A stretch of 64,000 bases of DNA. It comes from Gordonia sp. SL306 (GTDB lineage Bacteria; Actinomycetota; Actinomycetes; Mycobacteriales; Mycobacteriaceae). The stretch covers positions 1,054,001-1,118,000 of the forward strand of contig NZ_CP113063.1 in NCBI RefSeq assembly GCF_026625785.1, given 5' to 3'. The notes under the pieces were generated by a model. The model searched no databases, was not told where the DNA came from, and worked only from the letters and a program-made list of their open reading frames with translations. Positions 25,361 to 33,801 of this stretch are shown here, one piece after another (positions within the stretch are counted from its first letter, which is position 1; each line of letters starts with the position of its first letter). Made by a program: the position numbers and the translations under genes.

Positions 25361-25833
25361 CGCGCGATCGCCCCGAAGGAGTCGATGGCGACGGGCGCGA
25401 GCATGGCCTCGTCGAACAGTGCGGTGCGGACCACGGCGATCCGCTTGGCGGTGAGGATCCAGCGTTCACCGTCGCGCACCATCGTGTCGTGGTAACGCCC
25501 CCAGATCTGGCGTGCGCCGCCTGCGGCGTGCGTGGTGATGGCGAGGAACGCCGACCGCACGTCGACGCTGTCGTCGGCGTTGGCCGTCGCGACCACGTTG
25601 GTCGCCATGTGCTGTGCCACGACGACGTCGGATGCGGCGAACCGGCGGTACAGATCGAGGAACGCTTCGCGACCGCGCCTGGTCCCGTCCTGCCTGGTCA
25701 GTTCGACGTCCTGGCGGACGATCCGCGCGAGACCGTTGATGTCCTTGGCATCGACGAGCGCTTGGTATTCGTAGAGCAAGCCGGCGGCGGCGTGATGGAT
25801 CGCGACGGGGTCGTCAGCGTAACGGATCGACAT
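25357..25833 (-). CDS. NTF2-fold/SnoaL-like protein
   Basis: A 158-residue SnoaL_4-type protein and first gene of the minus operon. Pattern: HHAAAGLLYEYQALVDAKDINGLARIVRQDVEL, GREAFLDLYRRF, HMATNVVATANADDS, then IWGRYHDTMVRDGERWILTAKRIAV, the typical last strand. GAAGGGAA precedes the ATG. The operator-like site at 25869-25882 is 36 bases upstream. Function is unknown; clustering of four such genes in one operon is notable. Confidence 0.8.
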   Translation of the reverse strand: MSIRYADDPVAIHHAAAGLLYEYQALVDAKDINGLARIVRQDVELTRQDGTRRGREAFLDLYRRFAASDVVVAQHMATNVVATANADDSVDVRSAFLAITTHAAGGARQIWGRYHDTMVRDGERWILTAKRIAVVRTALFDEAMLAPVAIDSFGAIAR

Positions 25834-25868
25834 CGGGTTCCCTTCGGCTCAAGCGAGTGATGCTGGCA

Positions 25869-25882
25869 ATCATATGCATAGA
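25869..25882. promoter_or_regulatory. Island operator site (ATCAT-ATGC-ATAGA)
   Basis: A 5-4-5 near-palindrome 36 bp upstream of the NTF2 operon ATG (minus strand). Confidence 0.6.
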
Positions 25883-25957
25883 CTATGGCACGGATCACCA
25901 CTTCGGACTAACCCGGAAGCGCCGAGGATTTTGCCCGACACTCGCATAACCCTGATT

Positions 25958-25971
25958 ACTATGCGTATAGT
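25958..25971. promoter_or_regulatory. Island operator site (ACTAT-GCGT-ATAGT), perfect
   Basis: A perfect inverted repeat 83 bp upstream of the BVMO ATG at 26054. With the site at 25869 it brackets the divergent promoters. Confidence 0.65.
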
Positions 25972-26053
25972 TTGGATCACACACCCAGTGTGATCCCCAC
26001 CACCCACAAGCGCAAGCACGCGATGCGTCACGCCCCCAAGGAGCATCGAGAAC

Positions 26054-27673
26054 ATGACGAAACCACCGACAACCGTGACCGATTACGAAGTACTCGTCGT
26101 CGGTGCCGGCTTCTCGGGCCTGCACTTGCTGCACCGCCTCCGCGGGGCAGGCCACCTCGTCCACGTCGTAGAGCAAGCACCCGAAGTGGGCGGCACCTGG
26201 TACTGGAATCGCTACCCCGGCGCCCGTTGCGACGTCGAGAGCGTCGACTATTCGTACAGTTGGGACGAGGACCTGCAGCAGGAGTGGGACTGGACCGAGA
26301 AGTACCCCGCACAGGGTGACATCCTCGCCTATCTCAAGCACGTGGCCGATCGGTTCGACCTGCGCAAAGACATCGACTTCAACACCACCCTGACCGGCGC
26401 GGAATGGGACGAGTCGCAGTGCCTGTGGACCGCGACCGCCGACGACGGCCGGGCCTACCGGGCGCGCTATCTACTGATGGCCGTCGGGTGCCTTTCGGTT
26501 CCCAAGGACATCGACCTGCCCGGCTTCGACAAGTTCGCCGGGCACGTGCTGCGCACCTACGACTGGCCTGAGGGCGAGGATCTGAACGGCCGGACTGTCG
26601 GCGTCATCGGCACCGGATCGACTGGTGCACAAGTGATTCCAGCCCTCTCCGAGACCGTCGGCGACCTCACCGTCATCCAGCGAACTCCCAACTTCGTCAT
26701 CCCTACACGTAATCGACCGCTGCACGACGGTGAGCTCGACGAGATCAAGGCCGAATACGCCGATCGTCGAGCACGCAACCGGTCGCACCCGGCCGGAGTG
26801 TTCCGGTCGGACAACGAGAAGAACGCCTTCGACGTCGACGCGCGGGAGCGGTACGCGACCTTCCAGGAGCGGTGGGAAGGCGGCGGCATCAACTTCCTTG
26901 GCTCGTTCGCCGACCTGATGTTCGACCAGGCCGCCAACGACGCCGTCGCCGAGTTCGTCCACGCCAAGATCGACGAGATCGTCGACAACCCGGGGACCGC
27001 AGCTTCCCTCAAACCGCGCAGCTACCCGCTCGGTGCGAAGCGCCCGGTCATCGCCACCGACTACTACGAGACCTACAACAAAGACAACGTCCATCTGGTG
27101 GACGTGAAGCGCAACCCTCTCGACACGTTCACCGAGAAGGGTTTCCGACTCGCGGACGGCACCGAGTACGAGATCGACACGATGGTCCTCGCCACCGGCT
27201 TCGACGCATTCACCGGCCCTTTCACCAAGATGGACATCCGCGGCACCGACGGCCGCAGCCTGGCGCAGGTCTGGAACCGCGAGGGCGCCAAGACTCAGCT
27301 CGGATTCGGCGCCGCCGGCTTCCCGAACATGATCATCGTCGCCGGCGTCGGCAGCCCGTCAGTCCTCGCGAACATGGTCACCGCCATTGAACAGCACGTC
27401 GAGTGGATCTCCCGCCTGCTCGACACCATGCGCGAGCAGGGCTACACCACGATCGAAGCCCACGAGTCGGCCCAAGAGGCCTGGGTGCAGACCGTCGAGG
27501 ACGTCGCGGCGATGACACTCTGGCCCAACGGCGATTCCGGATCGTGGTACCGCGGTGCCAATGTCGAGGGCAAGGTGCAGCTATTCATGCCGTACGCGGC
27601 CGGCATCGTCGAGTACGGCAATGCGATCGACAAGTCCGCCGAAAACGACTACGAGGGCTTCGTCCTCTCCTGA
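26054..27673 (+). CDS. Baeyer-Villiger monooxygenase (type I, cyclohexanone monooxygenase-like)
   Basis: FAD/NADPH enzyme of 539 residues that inserts oxygen next to a ketone. First Rossmann motif GAGFSG at residues 17-22, GGTWYWNRYPGARCD at 46-60, second motif GTGSTG at 186-191, and YPLGAKRP followed by YYETYNKDNV with the catalytic Arg of KRP. The family fingerprint FxGxxxHxxxWP is changed: residues 161-172 read FAGHVLRTYDWP, with Arg167 where His is expected. All other parts look intact. It heads a two-gene unit with the aldehyde dehydrogenase. The second BVMO at 36.5 kb keeps the His. Confidence 0.93.
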   Translation: MTKPPTTVTDYEVLVVGAGFSGLHLLHRLRGAGHLVHVVEQAPEVGGTWYWNRYPGARCDVESVDYSYSWDEDLQQEWDWTEKYPAQGDILAYLKHVADRFDLRKDIDFNTTLTGAEWDESQCLWTATADDGRAYRARYLLMAVGCLSVPKDIDLPGFDKFAGHVLRTYDWPEGEDLNGRTVGVIGTGSTGAQVIPALSETVGDLTVIQRTPNFVIPTRNRPLHDGELDEIKAEYADRRARNRSHPAGVFRSDNEKNAFDVDARERYATFQERWEGGGINFLGSFADLMFDQAANDAVAEFVHAKIDEIVDNPGTAASLKPRSYPLGAKRPVIATDYYETYNKDNVHLVDVKRNPLDTFTEKGFRLADGTEYEIDTMVLATGFDAFTGPFTKMDIRGTDGRSLAQVWNREGAKTQLGFGAAGFPNMIIVAGVGSPSVLANMVTAIEQHVEWISRLLDTMREQGYTTIEAHESAQEAWVQTVEDVAAMTLWPNGDSGSWYRGANVEGKVQLFMPYAAGIVEYGNAIDKSAENDYEGFVLS

Positions 27674-27717
27674 CCAACGCACATATTTCTCGCCAGACAC
27701 AACGAGAGGAACCACTC

Positions 27718-29154
27718 ATGGCAATACCCAGCTACGACAAACTGTTCATCGGCGGCGAGTGGGTCGAGCCGGCAACCGACCGCAAGATCGAGGTCGTCTC
27801 GCCCATCAACGGCAAGGTGATCGCCACCGTCCCGGAGGCAACCGAAGCCGATATGGATCGCGCCGTCGCGGCAGCCCGCAAGGCCTTCGACGAGGGCCCC
27901 TGGCCGCGGATGACACCGGCCGAGCGCGCCGTGTACCTCAAGCGCGTCGGCGAGGAGGTCGTCAAGCGCATCCCGGCGATGTCCGAGGCGTTCACCAACG
28001 AGATCGGCGCACCCGCCGCCGTGTCGGCGGCGTTCCACGACAACGCCCGAAAGATGTGGGAGGACTCGGCCACCCTGCACGAGCGGTTCGAGTTCGAAGA
28101 GGAGCGCACCTGGCCGGACGGCGGCTCCGGCAAGCTGGTCCGTGAGCCGGTTGGCGTCACCGCGACGATCATCCCGTGGAACGGCCCGGTCGCGACCGGA
28201 TCACTGAAGATCGGCCCCGCGCTCGCCGCAGGTTGCACCGTCGTGTTCAAGCCCGCACCGGAGGGTCCGGTGAGCGTCATGATGCTCACCGAGGCGTTCG
28301 AGGCCGCGGGGCTGCCCGCCGGCGTCGTCAACGTCGTGCCGGCCGGCCGCGAAGGCGGGCAGTACCTGGTGGAGCACCCCGGCGTCGACAAGGTGTCGTT
28401 CACCGGTAGCACCGCCGCCGGCCGCAAGATCATGGCGACGGTCGCCGATCGCATCGGCCGCATCAGCCTCGAGCTGGGCGGCAAGTCGGCCGCGATCATC
28501 ACCGACGACGTTCCACTGGAGAACGTGCTGCCCACACTGATCTTCGGTGGCCTCGCCAACTCCGGCCAGGTATGCGCAGCACTCACCCGCGTCCTGGTGC
28601 CGCGCGCGCGTCAGGAGGAAGTGGTCTCAGCCATGGTCGACGCATATCGGGGACTCAAGGTCGGCGACCCCCGCGAAGACGACGTCGTGCTCGGCCCGTT
28701 GGCCGCCGAGCGCCAACAGCAGCGGGTTCTCGACTACATCGAGATCGGCAAGAACGAGGGCGCCCGGGTCGCGACCGGCGGCGGTGTCCCGGAGGGCCTC
28801 GACGAGGGCTACTACGTCGAGCCGACGATCTTCGCCGATGTCACCGCTGACATGCGCATTGCGAAAGAAGAGATCTTCGGACCGGTGGTCAGCGTCATGC
28901 CGTACGACACGATCGACGAGGCGGTCGACATCGCCAACGGCACCGAGTACGGGCTGTCGGGGGCTGTCTACGCCAAGGACGATGCAACCGCGGAGGCGAT
29001 CGCCCGACGTATCCGCACCGGCCAGATCGGCGTCAACAACTGGGGCATGTGCGTCACCCAGCCGTTCGGCGGCTACAAACAGTCCGGCCTCGGCCGGGAG
29101 GGCAATGTCGAGGGTCTCGGCGCGTTCCTCGAGACCAAGTTGATCATGTACTGA
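27718..29154 (+). CDS. Aldehyde dehydrogenase
   Basis: A 478-residue NAD-dependent aldehyde dehydrogenase: GVTATIIPWNGPVATGSLKIGPALAAGC cofactor region, SFTGSTAAGRKI, SLELGGKSAAII with the base Glu, and SGQVCAALTRVLV with the catalytic Cys. C-terminal GGYKQSGLGREGNVEGL is canonical. ATG at 27718 with GAGAGGA upstream, 44 bases after the BVMO stop. It would oxidise an omega-hydroxy-derived aldehyde after lactone opening (inference). A strong terminator follows. Confidence 0.93.
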   Translation: MAIPSYDKLFIGGEWVEPATDRKIEVVSPINGKVIATVPEATEADMDRAVAAARKAFDEGPWPRMTPAERAVYLKRVGEEVVKRIPAMSEAFTNEIGAPAAVSAAFHDNARKMWEDSATLHERFEFEEERTWPDGGSGKLVREPVGVTATIIPWNGPVATGSLKIGPALAAGCTVVFKPAPEGPVSVMMLTEAFEAAGLPAGVVNVVPAGREGGQYLVEHPGVDKVSFTGSTAAGRKIMATVADRIGRISLELGGKSAAIITDDVPLENVLPTLIFGGLANSGQVCAALTRVLVPRARQEEVVSAMVDAYRGLKVGDPREDDVVLGPLAAERQQQRVLDYIEIGKNEGARVATGGGVPEGLDEGYYVEPTIFADVTADMRIAKEEIFGPVVSVMPYDTIDEAVDIANGTEYGLSGAVYAKDDATAEAIARRIRTGQIGVNNWGMCVTQPFGGYKQSGLGREGNVEGLGAFLETKLIMY

Positions 29155-29173
29155 TCGGCCTACACCTGACAGT

Positions 29174-29245
29174 TCTTCCCCGTGTTGCGCTCCCTTCCCA
29201 CCGCTGCAGAGCAAGGAAGGCGCGACAACACGGGGAAGAGTTTTT
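29174..29245 (+). terminator. Rho-independent terminator after the BVMO/aldehyde dehydrogenase unit
   Basis: Perfect 14-bp outer stem, TCTTCCCCGTGTTG (29174-29187) with CAACACGGGGAAGA (29226-29239), plus inner CCTTCC/GGAAGG pairing, followed by G and five T at 29241-29245. The T-run favours plus-strand termination. Confidence 0.85.
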
Positions 29246-29357
29246 CCCGGTCCGCGTGGTCGGCGAGCAGAAGGCAGATTACTGAAAACGCGGCCGACAC
29301 GAGCGCCACTGGACTGTTCGTGGCACTCGTCTCGGCCGCGTCGATGCGCGCAAAACC

Positions 29358-29555
29358 TCAGTCGTCGATGAGGGTGAGCGCGACTTCCGGGCACGATTCG
29401 ACGCCGAGCACGGCGCCGTCTTCGAGCTCCTCCGGAATCTCACCGGTGAAGCGCACGACGACCTGCCCCTCGTCGTCTGTGTCGTACACCTCTGCGGCCG
29501 ACATCCGGCACAGGCCGTGGCCCTGACACTTCGACTGATCTGCCTGAATCCTCAT
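29358..29555 (-). CDS. Ferredoxin, single-cluster P450 type
   Basis: A 65-residue electron carrier. Cys10 and Cys16 in KCQGHGLC and Cys55 in ESCPEVAL fit the three-Cys pattern of [3Fe-4S] ferredoxins that serve actinobacterial P450s; the middle position of the first motif is His/Gly rather than Cys. Acidic overall, as expected. It is divergent from the P450 at 29697, with the operator at 29649 between them, so the two are probably co-regulated. Its reductase is likely the protein at 30965-32146. Confidence 0.9.
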   Translation of the reverse strand: MRIQADQSKCQGHGLCRMSAAEVYDTDDEGQVVVRFTGEIPEELEDGAVLGVESCPEVALTLIDD

Positions 29556-29648
29556 CTTTCTGACCTTCCCTTCATGAGCCGTGACCAGTTGTCGAACCCG
29601 GCCACCCCGGGCGATCCCGACTCAGTACTTGACGTCCAACTAGTAATA

Positions 29649-29662
29649 ACTATTATCATAGT
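29649..29662. promoter_or_regulatory. Island operator site (ACTAT-TATC-ATAGT), perfect
   Basis: A perfect 5-4-5 inverted repeat within a longer A/T-rich block. It lies 35 bp before the P450 start and 94 bp before the divergent ferredoxin start. Confidence 0.65.
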
Positions 29663-29696
29663 ATTAGGTGAGACGGCACACATTAAGGAGAGCAAA

Positions 29697-30968
29697 GTGA
29701 CCAACAAGGCCCGCTGCCCGGTTGCCCAGTTCGATCATCATTCGCCCGAACACACCGAGAGCCATGTCGAAATTTACAAGAAGCTGCGCGACGAGACGCC
29801 GGTCGCTTGGAGCGAATCGCACGGAGGCTTCTGGGTGCTGTCCGACTACGCCTCGGTGTACGAGGCGTCGCGCGACGACGACATGTTCTCGTCGGCACGA
29901 CATGACGAGTACGGGGGCCCGGGGCTGGCCGTGACCGTCCCGAAGGCACCGACCCAGTTCCACATCCCGATCGAGATCGACCCGCCGAACTCGGCGCCTT
30001 ACCGCAAGCTCATCAACAAGGTGACTGCGCCGAAGGCCGCCGAGAAGCTGCAACCCATGATCAAGCACTACGTCACCGGCATCCTCGACTCGGTGATCGA
30101 GTCCGGTGAGGCCGATCTGGCAATCGTGGCCGGCGTGCCCGCGATGGTCACCGTTGACTGGCTGGGCCTCGATCCTGCCGACTTCAAGATGTACGTCGAC
30201 GCGATGCACACCCTGGTCTCCGCCTCACCGGACTCTCCGGAGTACCGCCATGCCGCCGACGTCGCCGTCCCGCAGGTGGAGCGGACTGTGCGTGCCCACA
30301 TCGCCCACCGCCGCGACAACCCGAGCGACGACATCACCACGTACTTCATCGACTCCGACGTCAATGGACGAAAGATGACCGACGACGAGATCTACTCGAT
30401 CCTCGAACTCATCATCTCCGGTGGCGTCGGCACCACGGCGTCGCTGGTCACCCAGTCGCTGGTGTGGCTGTATCAGCACCCTGAGGTCCGCACCCAGCTC
30501 ATCGAAAATCCGTCGATGCTCGATATCGCCATCGAAGAGTTCCTGCGCGTCTTCTCGCCGACGCAGGCGCTCGGCCGCACCATCATGGAAGACGCGGACT
30601 TCCACGGCTGCCCGGTTCGCAAGGGTGACCGCGCATTGCTGTCCTGGGCGTCGGCGAATCGCGACCAGGAGCAGTTTCCCGATCCTGACGAGGTCGACAT
30701 CACCCGTTGGCCCAACCGCCACATCGCGTTCGGAGTCGGCGTGCATCGCTGCGCGGGCCTATACATCGCGAAAGGCCTCGCTCGAGAGATCTTCACGCAG
30801 GTCTTCGAGCGCATGGGCGACTACGTCGTCGACCTCGAGAACATGGTGACCTATCCCGACCAGGGCACCAACGCCGGCTTCCACTCGATCCCGGTCACGT
30901 TCACGCCGGGTGAGCGCCTCCTGGGCGACACACCGATGTTCGCCGAGCACTACTCGAAGGCCGGATGA
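29697..30968 (+). CDS. Cytochrome P450 with divergent I-helix
   Basis: A 423-residue soluble P450. Haem loop FGVGVHRCAG at 345-354 with Cys352, ExxR as EFLR at 281-284, and HHSPEHT-type N-terminus. The I-helix reads SGGVGTTAS at 241-249: the Thr pair is kept, but the acidic residue that normally precedes it is Gly245. GTG start at 29697 with AAGGAG six bases upstream; longer readings would cross the operator. The stop overlaps the reductase ATG (ATGA). With the divergent ferredoxin it forms a complete class I three-component system. Confidence 0.93.
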   Translation: MTNKARCPVAQFDHHSPEHTESHVEIYKKLRDETPVAWSESHGGFWVLSDYASVYEASRDDDMFSSARHDEYGGPGLAVTVPKAPTQFHIPIEIDPPNSAPYRKLINKVTAPKAAEKLQPMIKHYVTGILDSVIESGEADLAIVAGVPAMVTVDWLGLDPADFKMYVDAMHTLVSASPDSPEYRHAADVAVPQVERTVRAHIAHRRDNPSDDITTYFIDSDVNGRKMTDDEIYSILELIISGGVGTTASLVTQSLVWLYQHPEVRTQLIENPSMLDIAIEEFLRVFSPTQALGRTIMEDADFHGCPVRKGDRALLSWASANRDQEQFPDPDEVDITRWPNRHIAFGVGVHRCAGLYIAKGLAREIFTQVFERMGDYVVDLENMVTYPDQGTNAGFHSIPVTFTPGERLLGDTPMFAEHYSKAG

Positions 30969-32146
30969 GCGTGACGGACGCCGATGACGGAGCCGTTGGG
31001 CTCGACGGTCGGATCGTGGTGGTCGGCGGAGGGCTGGCCGCCGCACGCGTCATCTCGACGTTGCGCCGCAAGAAGGTGACCGGGCCGATCGACGTGGTCA
31101 CGGCCGAGCAGCATCTGCCCTATGACCGACCGCCGTTGTCGAAGGACGTACTCGCCGGGGCGAAGGACAGCTCGGCTCTGCGGTTCGACCCGGAGAAGCT
31201 GGATATCAGCGTCCACACCGGACGAGTCGCGACGGGCGTGGACACCCGGGCGCGCGTGCTGTATACCGACCAGGGCGACCTGCCGTTCGACGGCCTGGTC
31301 ATCGCGACCGGCGCCGACCCGATCCGGCTGCCGGGCACCGGCGAACAGTTCACCCTGCGCACCATCGACGACGCGCTGGCTCTGCGCGACCGTCTGACGC
31401 CGGGCACCCGGGTGGTGATCATCGGCGCCAGCTGGATCGGCGCAGAGGTCGCGACGACGGCGCTGGCCCGCGGCTGCGCGGTGACCTGCCTGGAGTACTC
31501 GCCGGCCCCGCTGGCCAAGGCCCTCGGCACAGATGTGGCAGACCATCTCCTGCCATGGTGGTCGGACATCGATCTACGGTGCGACACTTCGGTGCGGGAA
31601 GTCGCCGACGCGGGCGTCGTGCTCGACGACGGCACGATCATCCCCGCCGACGTCGTTGTCACCGGGATCGGTGTCCGCCCGGCGGTCGGCTGGCTCAGCG
31701 GCTCCGATGTAGATGTGGACCGCGGCGTGATCACCGACGAGTACTGCCGGACGTCGGTACCCGGTGTCGTCGCGCTCGGCGACGCCGCGGAGCGCTGGTC
31801 GCCGCGGGCGGACCGTCATCTGGTCACCGAGCACTGGGACGACGCCGGCGGCGCGGCCACGACCGCGGCCGTGGCGCTACTCGGTGAGACGCAGGCCTAC
31901 GATCCGGTGCCGTATTTCTGGTCGGATCAGTTCGGTCACAAGGTCCAGTACGTCGGCACTCACGAGCCCGAGGACGTCGCACACATCACCACCACGTCGG
32001 ATTCGGATGCCCTCGACACGGTCACCTGGATCTCGCCGCACGGCACACTCACCGCATGGTTGGGGGTCGACCGCCCGCGCGATGTGATCCCCGCTCGGCT
32101 GGCGATCGGATCGCCTGCCGCCGACTTTGCCGCCGCCCAAGCATGA
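30965..32146 (+). CDS. Ferredoxin reductase (FAD, NADH; PdR/BphA4 type)
   Basis: A 393-residue flavoprotein: FAD motif VVVGGGLAAARVI near 19-31, YDRPPLSK, second Rossmann VVIIGASWIGAEVA near 144-157, VPGVVALGDAA FAD-binding motif, and the C-terminal VPYFWSDQFGHKVQYVG interface segment typical of putidaredoxin-reductase relatives. Translationally coupled to the P450 through an ATGA overlap. It would pass electrons from NADH to the divergent ferredoxin and on to the P450. Confidence 0.93.
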   Translation: MSVTDADDGAVGLDGRIVVVGGGLAAARVISTLRRKKVTGPIDVVTAEQHLPYDRPPLSKDVLAGAKDSSALRFDPEKLDISVHTGRVATGVDTRARVLYTDQGDLPFDGLVIATGADPIRLPGTGEQFTLRTIDDALALRDRLTPGTRVVIIGASWIGAEVATTALARGCAVTCLEYSPAPLAKALGTDVADHLLPWWSDIDLRCDTSVREVADAGVVLDDGTIIPADVVVTGIGVRPAVGWLSGSDVDVDRGVITDEYCRTSVPGVVALGDAAERWSPRADRHLVTEHWDDAGGAATTAAVALLGETQAYDPVPYFWSDQFGHKVQYVGTHEPEDVAHITTTSDSDALDTVTWISPHGTLTAWLGVDRPRDVIPARLAIGSPAADFAAAQA

Positions 32147-32174
32147 ATGACATCAACCTGAAGGAGGTGCGCCG

Positions 32175-32957
32175 ATGACCGGCGTGAACGTTACTCGGCA
32201 AGACGACGTGGTCTGGGTGGAGCTGAACCGCCCGGAACGCTTGAACGCCTACGACATCGACATGGCCCGCGCACTGATCGACGCGTTCTCGTCGGCGTCG
32301 GACGCCTATGCTGTCGTCCTGACCGGCGCGGGCCGCGGATTCTGCGCGGGCGGCGCACTCGACCAGCTAGACGACCCGGACCCCGCGCTGCTGCGTGAGC
32401 TGTTCACCGCATCGCTGCAGGTGTGCGATGCGATCCGCAGCTGCCCGCGGCCGGTGATCGCGGCGGTGAACGGTTCTGCTGCGGGCGGTGGCAATGAGCT
32501 GGTGATCGCGTGCGACTTCGCGATCGCAGCCGAGAAGGCGACCTTCGGCCAGACCGGACCGCGCGTCGGGTCGTCGCCGGTGCTCGGTGCGACGAATGTG
32601 CTTCCGATCCAGATCGGCGAGAAACGGGCCAAGGAGATGGCGATGCTGTGCCGTCGCTACACGGCGCAGCAGGCACTCGACCTCGGCCTGATCAACGAGG
32701 TGGTGCCGGGTGACCAATTGCGCACACGCGTCGGTGAGTGGATCGACGAGATCAAGGCACTCAGCCCGCGCTACCTCGAAATCACCAAGTTGAGCAGCAA
32801 TCTGTACTGGAACACCGCGCAGGATTCGATGCGGAATGGTCTGGGCATGCTGCTGCAGGCCATCGGCAGTCCCGACATGGTCGAGGGTGCCGGCGCATTC
32901 CTCGAAGGTCGGACGGCACAGTTCCCGCCGCCACCTCGCCCGCGCGCGGCCCAGTGA
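32175..32957 (+). CDS. Crotonase of the MenB/BadI type (possible ring-cleaving hydrolase)
   Basis: A 260-residue crotonase. Oxyanion segments TGAGRGFCAGGALDQL and VNGSAAGGGNELVIACDF are present. The stretch ATFGQTGPRVGS followed by GEKRAKEMAMLCRRYTAQQALDLGLINEVVP closely follows the pattern of naphthoyl-CoA synthase MenB and 2-ketocyclohexanecarboxyl-CoA hydrolase BadI, not of ordinary enoyl-CoA hydratases; the Glu pair of hydratases is absent in the second loop. Such enzymes make or break a C-C bond in a cyclic beta-keto acyl-CoA. Strong AAGGAGG before the ATG. Placed in the P450 operon, hydrolytic ring opening is the better guess than menaquinone synthesis. Confidence 0.8.
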   Translation: MTGVNVTRQDDVVWVELNRPERLNAYDIDMARALIDAFSSASDAYAVVLTGAGRGFCAGGALDQLDDPDPALLRELFTASLQVCDAIRSCPRPVIAAVNGSAAGGGNELVIACDFAIAAEKATFGQTGPRVGSSPVLGATNVLPIQIGEKRAKEMAMLCRRYTAQQALDLGLINEVVPGDQLRTRVGEWIDEIKALSPRYLEITKLSSNLYWNTAQDSMRNGLGMLLQAIGSPDMVEGAGAFLEGRTAQFPPPPRPRAAQ

Positions 32958-33000
32958 TCCGATTCTCCCGTCGACGAACATCACCAGGAGTGAGACGCAC

Positions 33001-33756
33001 ATGTCCGCATCCAACTACGACCTGACCGGCAAGGTCGCACTGGTCACCGGCGGCAGCCGCGGCCTGGGTCGCGCGATGACCCAGGCTCTCGCCGAGGCCG
33101 GCGCCGACGTCGTGATCGCCAGCCGCAAACTCGATGCGTGCGAGGTGGCCGCGGCCGAGGTTCGGGAATCCACCGGGCGCCGTGCCCTGCCGTTGGCGTA
33201 CCACGTCGGCAACTGGGACGACGCCCAGCCGACCGTCGACGCTGTGGTCGAGGAGTTCGGACACCTCGACATCCTGATCAACAACGCGGGCATGTCACCG
33301 CTGTACGACGGTGTCGAGACGATCACCGAAGCATTGTGGGACAAGGTCTTCGACGTGAACCTGAAGGGCCCGTTCCGTCTGTCGATCGCCGCGGGCGAAC
33401 AGATGCGCACTCAGGGCGGCGGTTCGATCATCAGCATCAGCAGTCGTGCGTCGGAGCGTCCCCGCCCCCATACCCTGCCCTACGCATCGGCGAAGGCAGG
33501 GTTGAACGCGCTCACAATCGCGCTCGCACACGCGTTGGGGCCCGAGGTGCGTGTCAACGCGATCATCGCCGGCACGTTCCTCACCGATGTCAGCAAGTCG
33601 TGGGACGCCGAAGCGTTCGCCAGACGCGCCGAGACATTCGCGCTAGGACGCGGCGGTGATCCCGCCGAGATCACCGGCGCCGCACTATATCTCGCCAGCG
33701 ATGCCAGTTCGTACACGACTGGGTCGATGCTCACCGTCGACGGCGGACAGCCCTGA
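33001..33756 (+). CDS. SDR oxidoreductase
   Basis: A 251-residue classical SDR: TGGSRGLG at residues 16-23, Arg in VIASRK suggesting NADP preference, LINNAGMSP, SISSRASERPRPHTLPYASAKAG with the catalytic Ser, Tyr and Lys, and RVNAIIAGTFLTDVS. AGGAG precedes the ATG. Belongs to the P450 operon between the MenB/BadI-like gene and the MaoC gene, so a hydroxy/keto-acyl-CoA or ring alcohol is a likely substrate. It lacks the insertion typical of the mycofactocin-type SDRs in this window. Confidence 0.9.
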   Translation: MSASNYDLTGKVALVTGGSRGLGRAMTQALAEAGADVVIASRKLDACEVAAAEVRESTGRRALPLAYHVGNWDDAQPTVDAVVEEFGHLDILINNAGMSPLYDGVETITEALWDKVFDVNLKGPFRLSIAAGEQMRTQGGGSIISISSRASERPRPHTLPYASAKAGLNALTIALAHALGPEVRVNAIIAGTFLTDVSKSWDAEAFARRAETFALGRGGDPAEITGAALYLASDASSYTTGSMLTVDGGQP

Positions 33757-33801
33757 CCCACCTGTCACTCATCACCCCGCACACGTCAAGAAGGAGAACG
33801 C

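Noticed and set aside
24357-25833. Naming the NTF2-like genes as limonene epoxide hydrolase or ketosteroid isomerase
   Set aside because: The fold is clear but the catalytic residues of either enzyme could not be placed with confidence.
29160-29250. Long inverted repeat considered as an insertion-sequence end or attachment site
   Set aside because: It is followed by a T-run and placed right after an operon, so a terminator explains it better. No transposase or integrase gene is present in the window.
32175-32957. Calling this gene menB
   Set aside because: It resembles MenB, but the context is a P450/SDR/MaoC operon and menC is 30 kb away in another region; a BadI-type role is at least as likely.
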